From Nitrospirae bacterium RBG_19FT_COMBO_42_15 (GTDB lineage: Bacteria > Nitrospirota > CAKKRA01 > 9FT-COMBO-42-15): DNA of 5,725 bases. Made by a program: the position numbers and the translations under genes. The stretch spans positions 2,204 to 7,928 of the forward strand of contig MHEL01000147.1 in the NCBI GenBank assembly GCA_001803815.1, given 5' to 3'. Positions 5,104 through 5,725 of this stretch are shown in pieces. A model generated the notes under the pieces. It was not told where the DNA came from. It searched no databases and saw only the letters and a program-made list of their open reading frames with translations. Position 1 is the stretch's first letter. Every line of letters begins with the position of its first letter.

Positions 5104-5725
5104 AAATATTATCCAGATACATAATAGAATCGTTTTTGAAAATATTCATGCTTTGCATGTGCGCCATCATTGTTTTATATCTTATAATAGAATTTGTGGA
5201 AAACCTTGACTACTTTGTTGAAAACAAGACCTCTCTTAGATATGCATTGGAATATTTCGTCCTGAAACTCCCGATGATAATTTTTCAGACAAGCCCTGTC
5301 ACAATCCTGCTTTCAACATTATTAACCTTAGGCGGACTGTCAAAGAGCAATGAGATAACTGCAATGAAGGCAAGCGGTGTGAGCATTTATAATATAACCA
5401 ATCCTTTGCTTGCGCTAACCTTTTTTATAAGCATTTTTATACTTGTCGGCAATGAAACAATAGTCCCGTATGCTACCCAGAAATTCTATTATGTGAAATA
5501 TGTAATAATAGAAAAGAAGCCCCAGAAGATATTCTTCAAGCAGGACAGGGTATGGTTCAAAGGCAGCAACAACACAATATTCAACATCCAGCTGCTTGAT
5601 GCAGCGAATAACCAGATAAAGGGCGTCTCTGTATATAAATTTGACCCTGACTTTAATCTGACAGAGCGTATTGATGCAAAAGAGATGCAATACGAAAAGG
5701 ATGAATGGCATCTGATAGAAGGCGT
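5100..5725 (+). CDS. lptG: LPS export system permease LptG, 3' end beyond the window
   Basis: The first 208 codons of the second permease of the LptB2FG exporter are present. The start ATG (5100-5102) overlaps the lptF TGA in an ATGA junction, indicating translational coupling and balanced production of the two partners. AAGGA sits almost against the start and AGGGG lies at 5082-5086. The protein begins MKILSRYIIESFLK, closely resembling LptF. Hydrophobic helices lie at about 14-34, 50-78 and 98-122, and the coupling segment NEITAMKASGVSIYNI covers 84-99. The periplasmic domain starts around 130 and contains KQDRVWFKGSNNTIFNI (147-163), characteristic of LptG. The missing part should hold the rest of the jelly roll and the last three helices. 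The truncation is caused by the window edge. Confidence 0.92.
   Translation, partial: MKILSRYIIESFLKIFMLCMCAIIVLYLIIEFVENLDYFVENKTSLRYALEYFVLKLPMIIFQTSPVTILLSTLLTLGGLSKSNEITAMKASGVSIYNITNPLLALTFFISIFILVGNETIVPYATQKFYYVKYVIIEKKPQKIFFKQDRVWFKGSNNTIFNIQLLDAANNQIKGVSVYKFDPDFNLTERIDAKEMQYEKDEWHLIEG

Noticed and set aside
5415..5711. Minus-strand open frame of 98 codons
   Set aside because: It is a shadow of lptG, whose plus-strand frame carries clear family motifs.

Overview
The window looks like chromosomal DNA from an AT-rich, Gram-negative (diderm, LPS-bearing) bacterium. The evidence is the adjacent lptF and lptG genes of the LPS exporter, a secreted AMIN-domain peptidoglycan amidase, and bacterial housekeeping tRNA-modification genes (queD, truA). 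The intergenic repeats, with CTTCGACAAGCTCAG-type and CCCCGTTAGAAA-type cores, resemble ones I recall from environmental lineages such as Nitrospirota and the former Deltaproteobacteria. That placement is a recollection and no more than a guess.

Layout: (1) Positions 1-89 hold no gene but carry a REP-like inverted repeat directly behind the stop codon of queD. (2) queD (90-461, minus strand) makes 6-carboxytetrahydropterin for queuosine synthesis. (3) A 96-bp divergent intergenic region has two back-to-back sigma70-type promoters. (4) A plus-strand cluster follows: a HEPN-domain protein, a minimal nucleotidyltransferase (MNT) overlapping it by 34 bp, a secreted TPR-AMIN-Amidase_3 amidase 3 bp further on, and truA overlapping the amidase by 23 bp. 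The tight packing suggests one transcript, so a toxin-antitoxin-like pair would share its promoter with two housekeeping genes. (5) A 262-bp gap (3675-3936) is filled with nested inverted repeats, apparently a small non-autonomous element or REP cluster. (6) lptF begins just after a good promoter that leaves almost no 5' leader, and lptG starts in an ATGA overlap with the lptF stop and runs off the window end.

Functionally, the HEPN/MNT pair is a defence or toxin-antitoxin-type module. The amidase cleaves peptidoglycan in the periplasm. QueD and TruA modify tRNA. LptF and LptG form the transmembrane part of the LPS extractor. I see no wholly new system. The most interesting items are the nested repeat that seems to supply the last residues of TruA and to abut the lptF promoter, the non-canonical HEPN partner of the MNT gene, and two predicted near-leaderless promoters.
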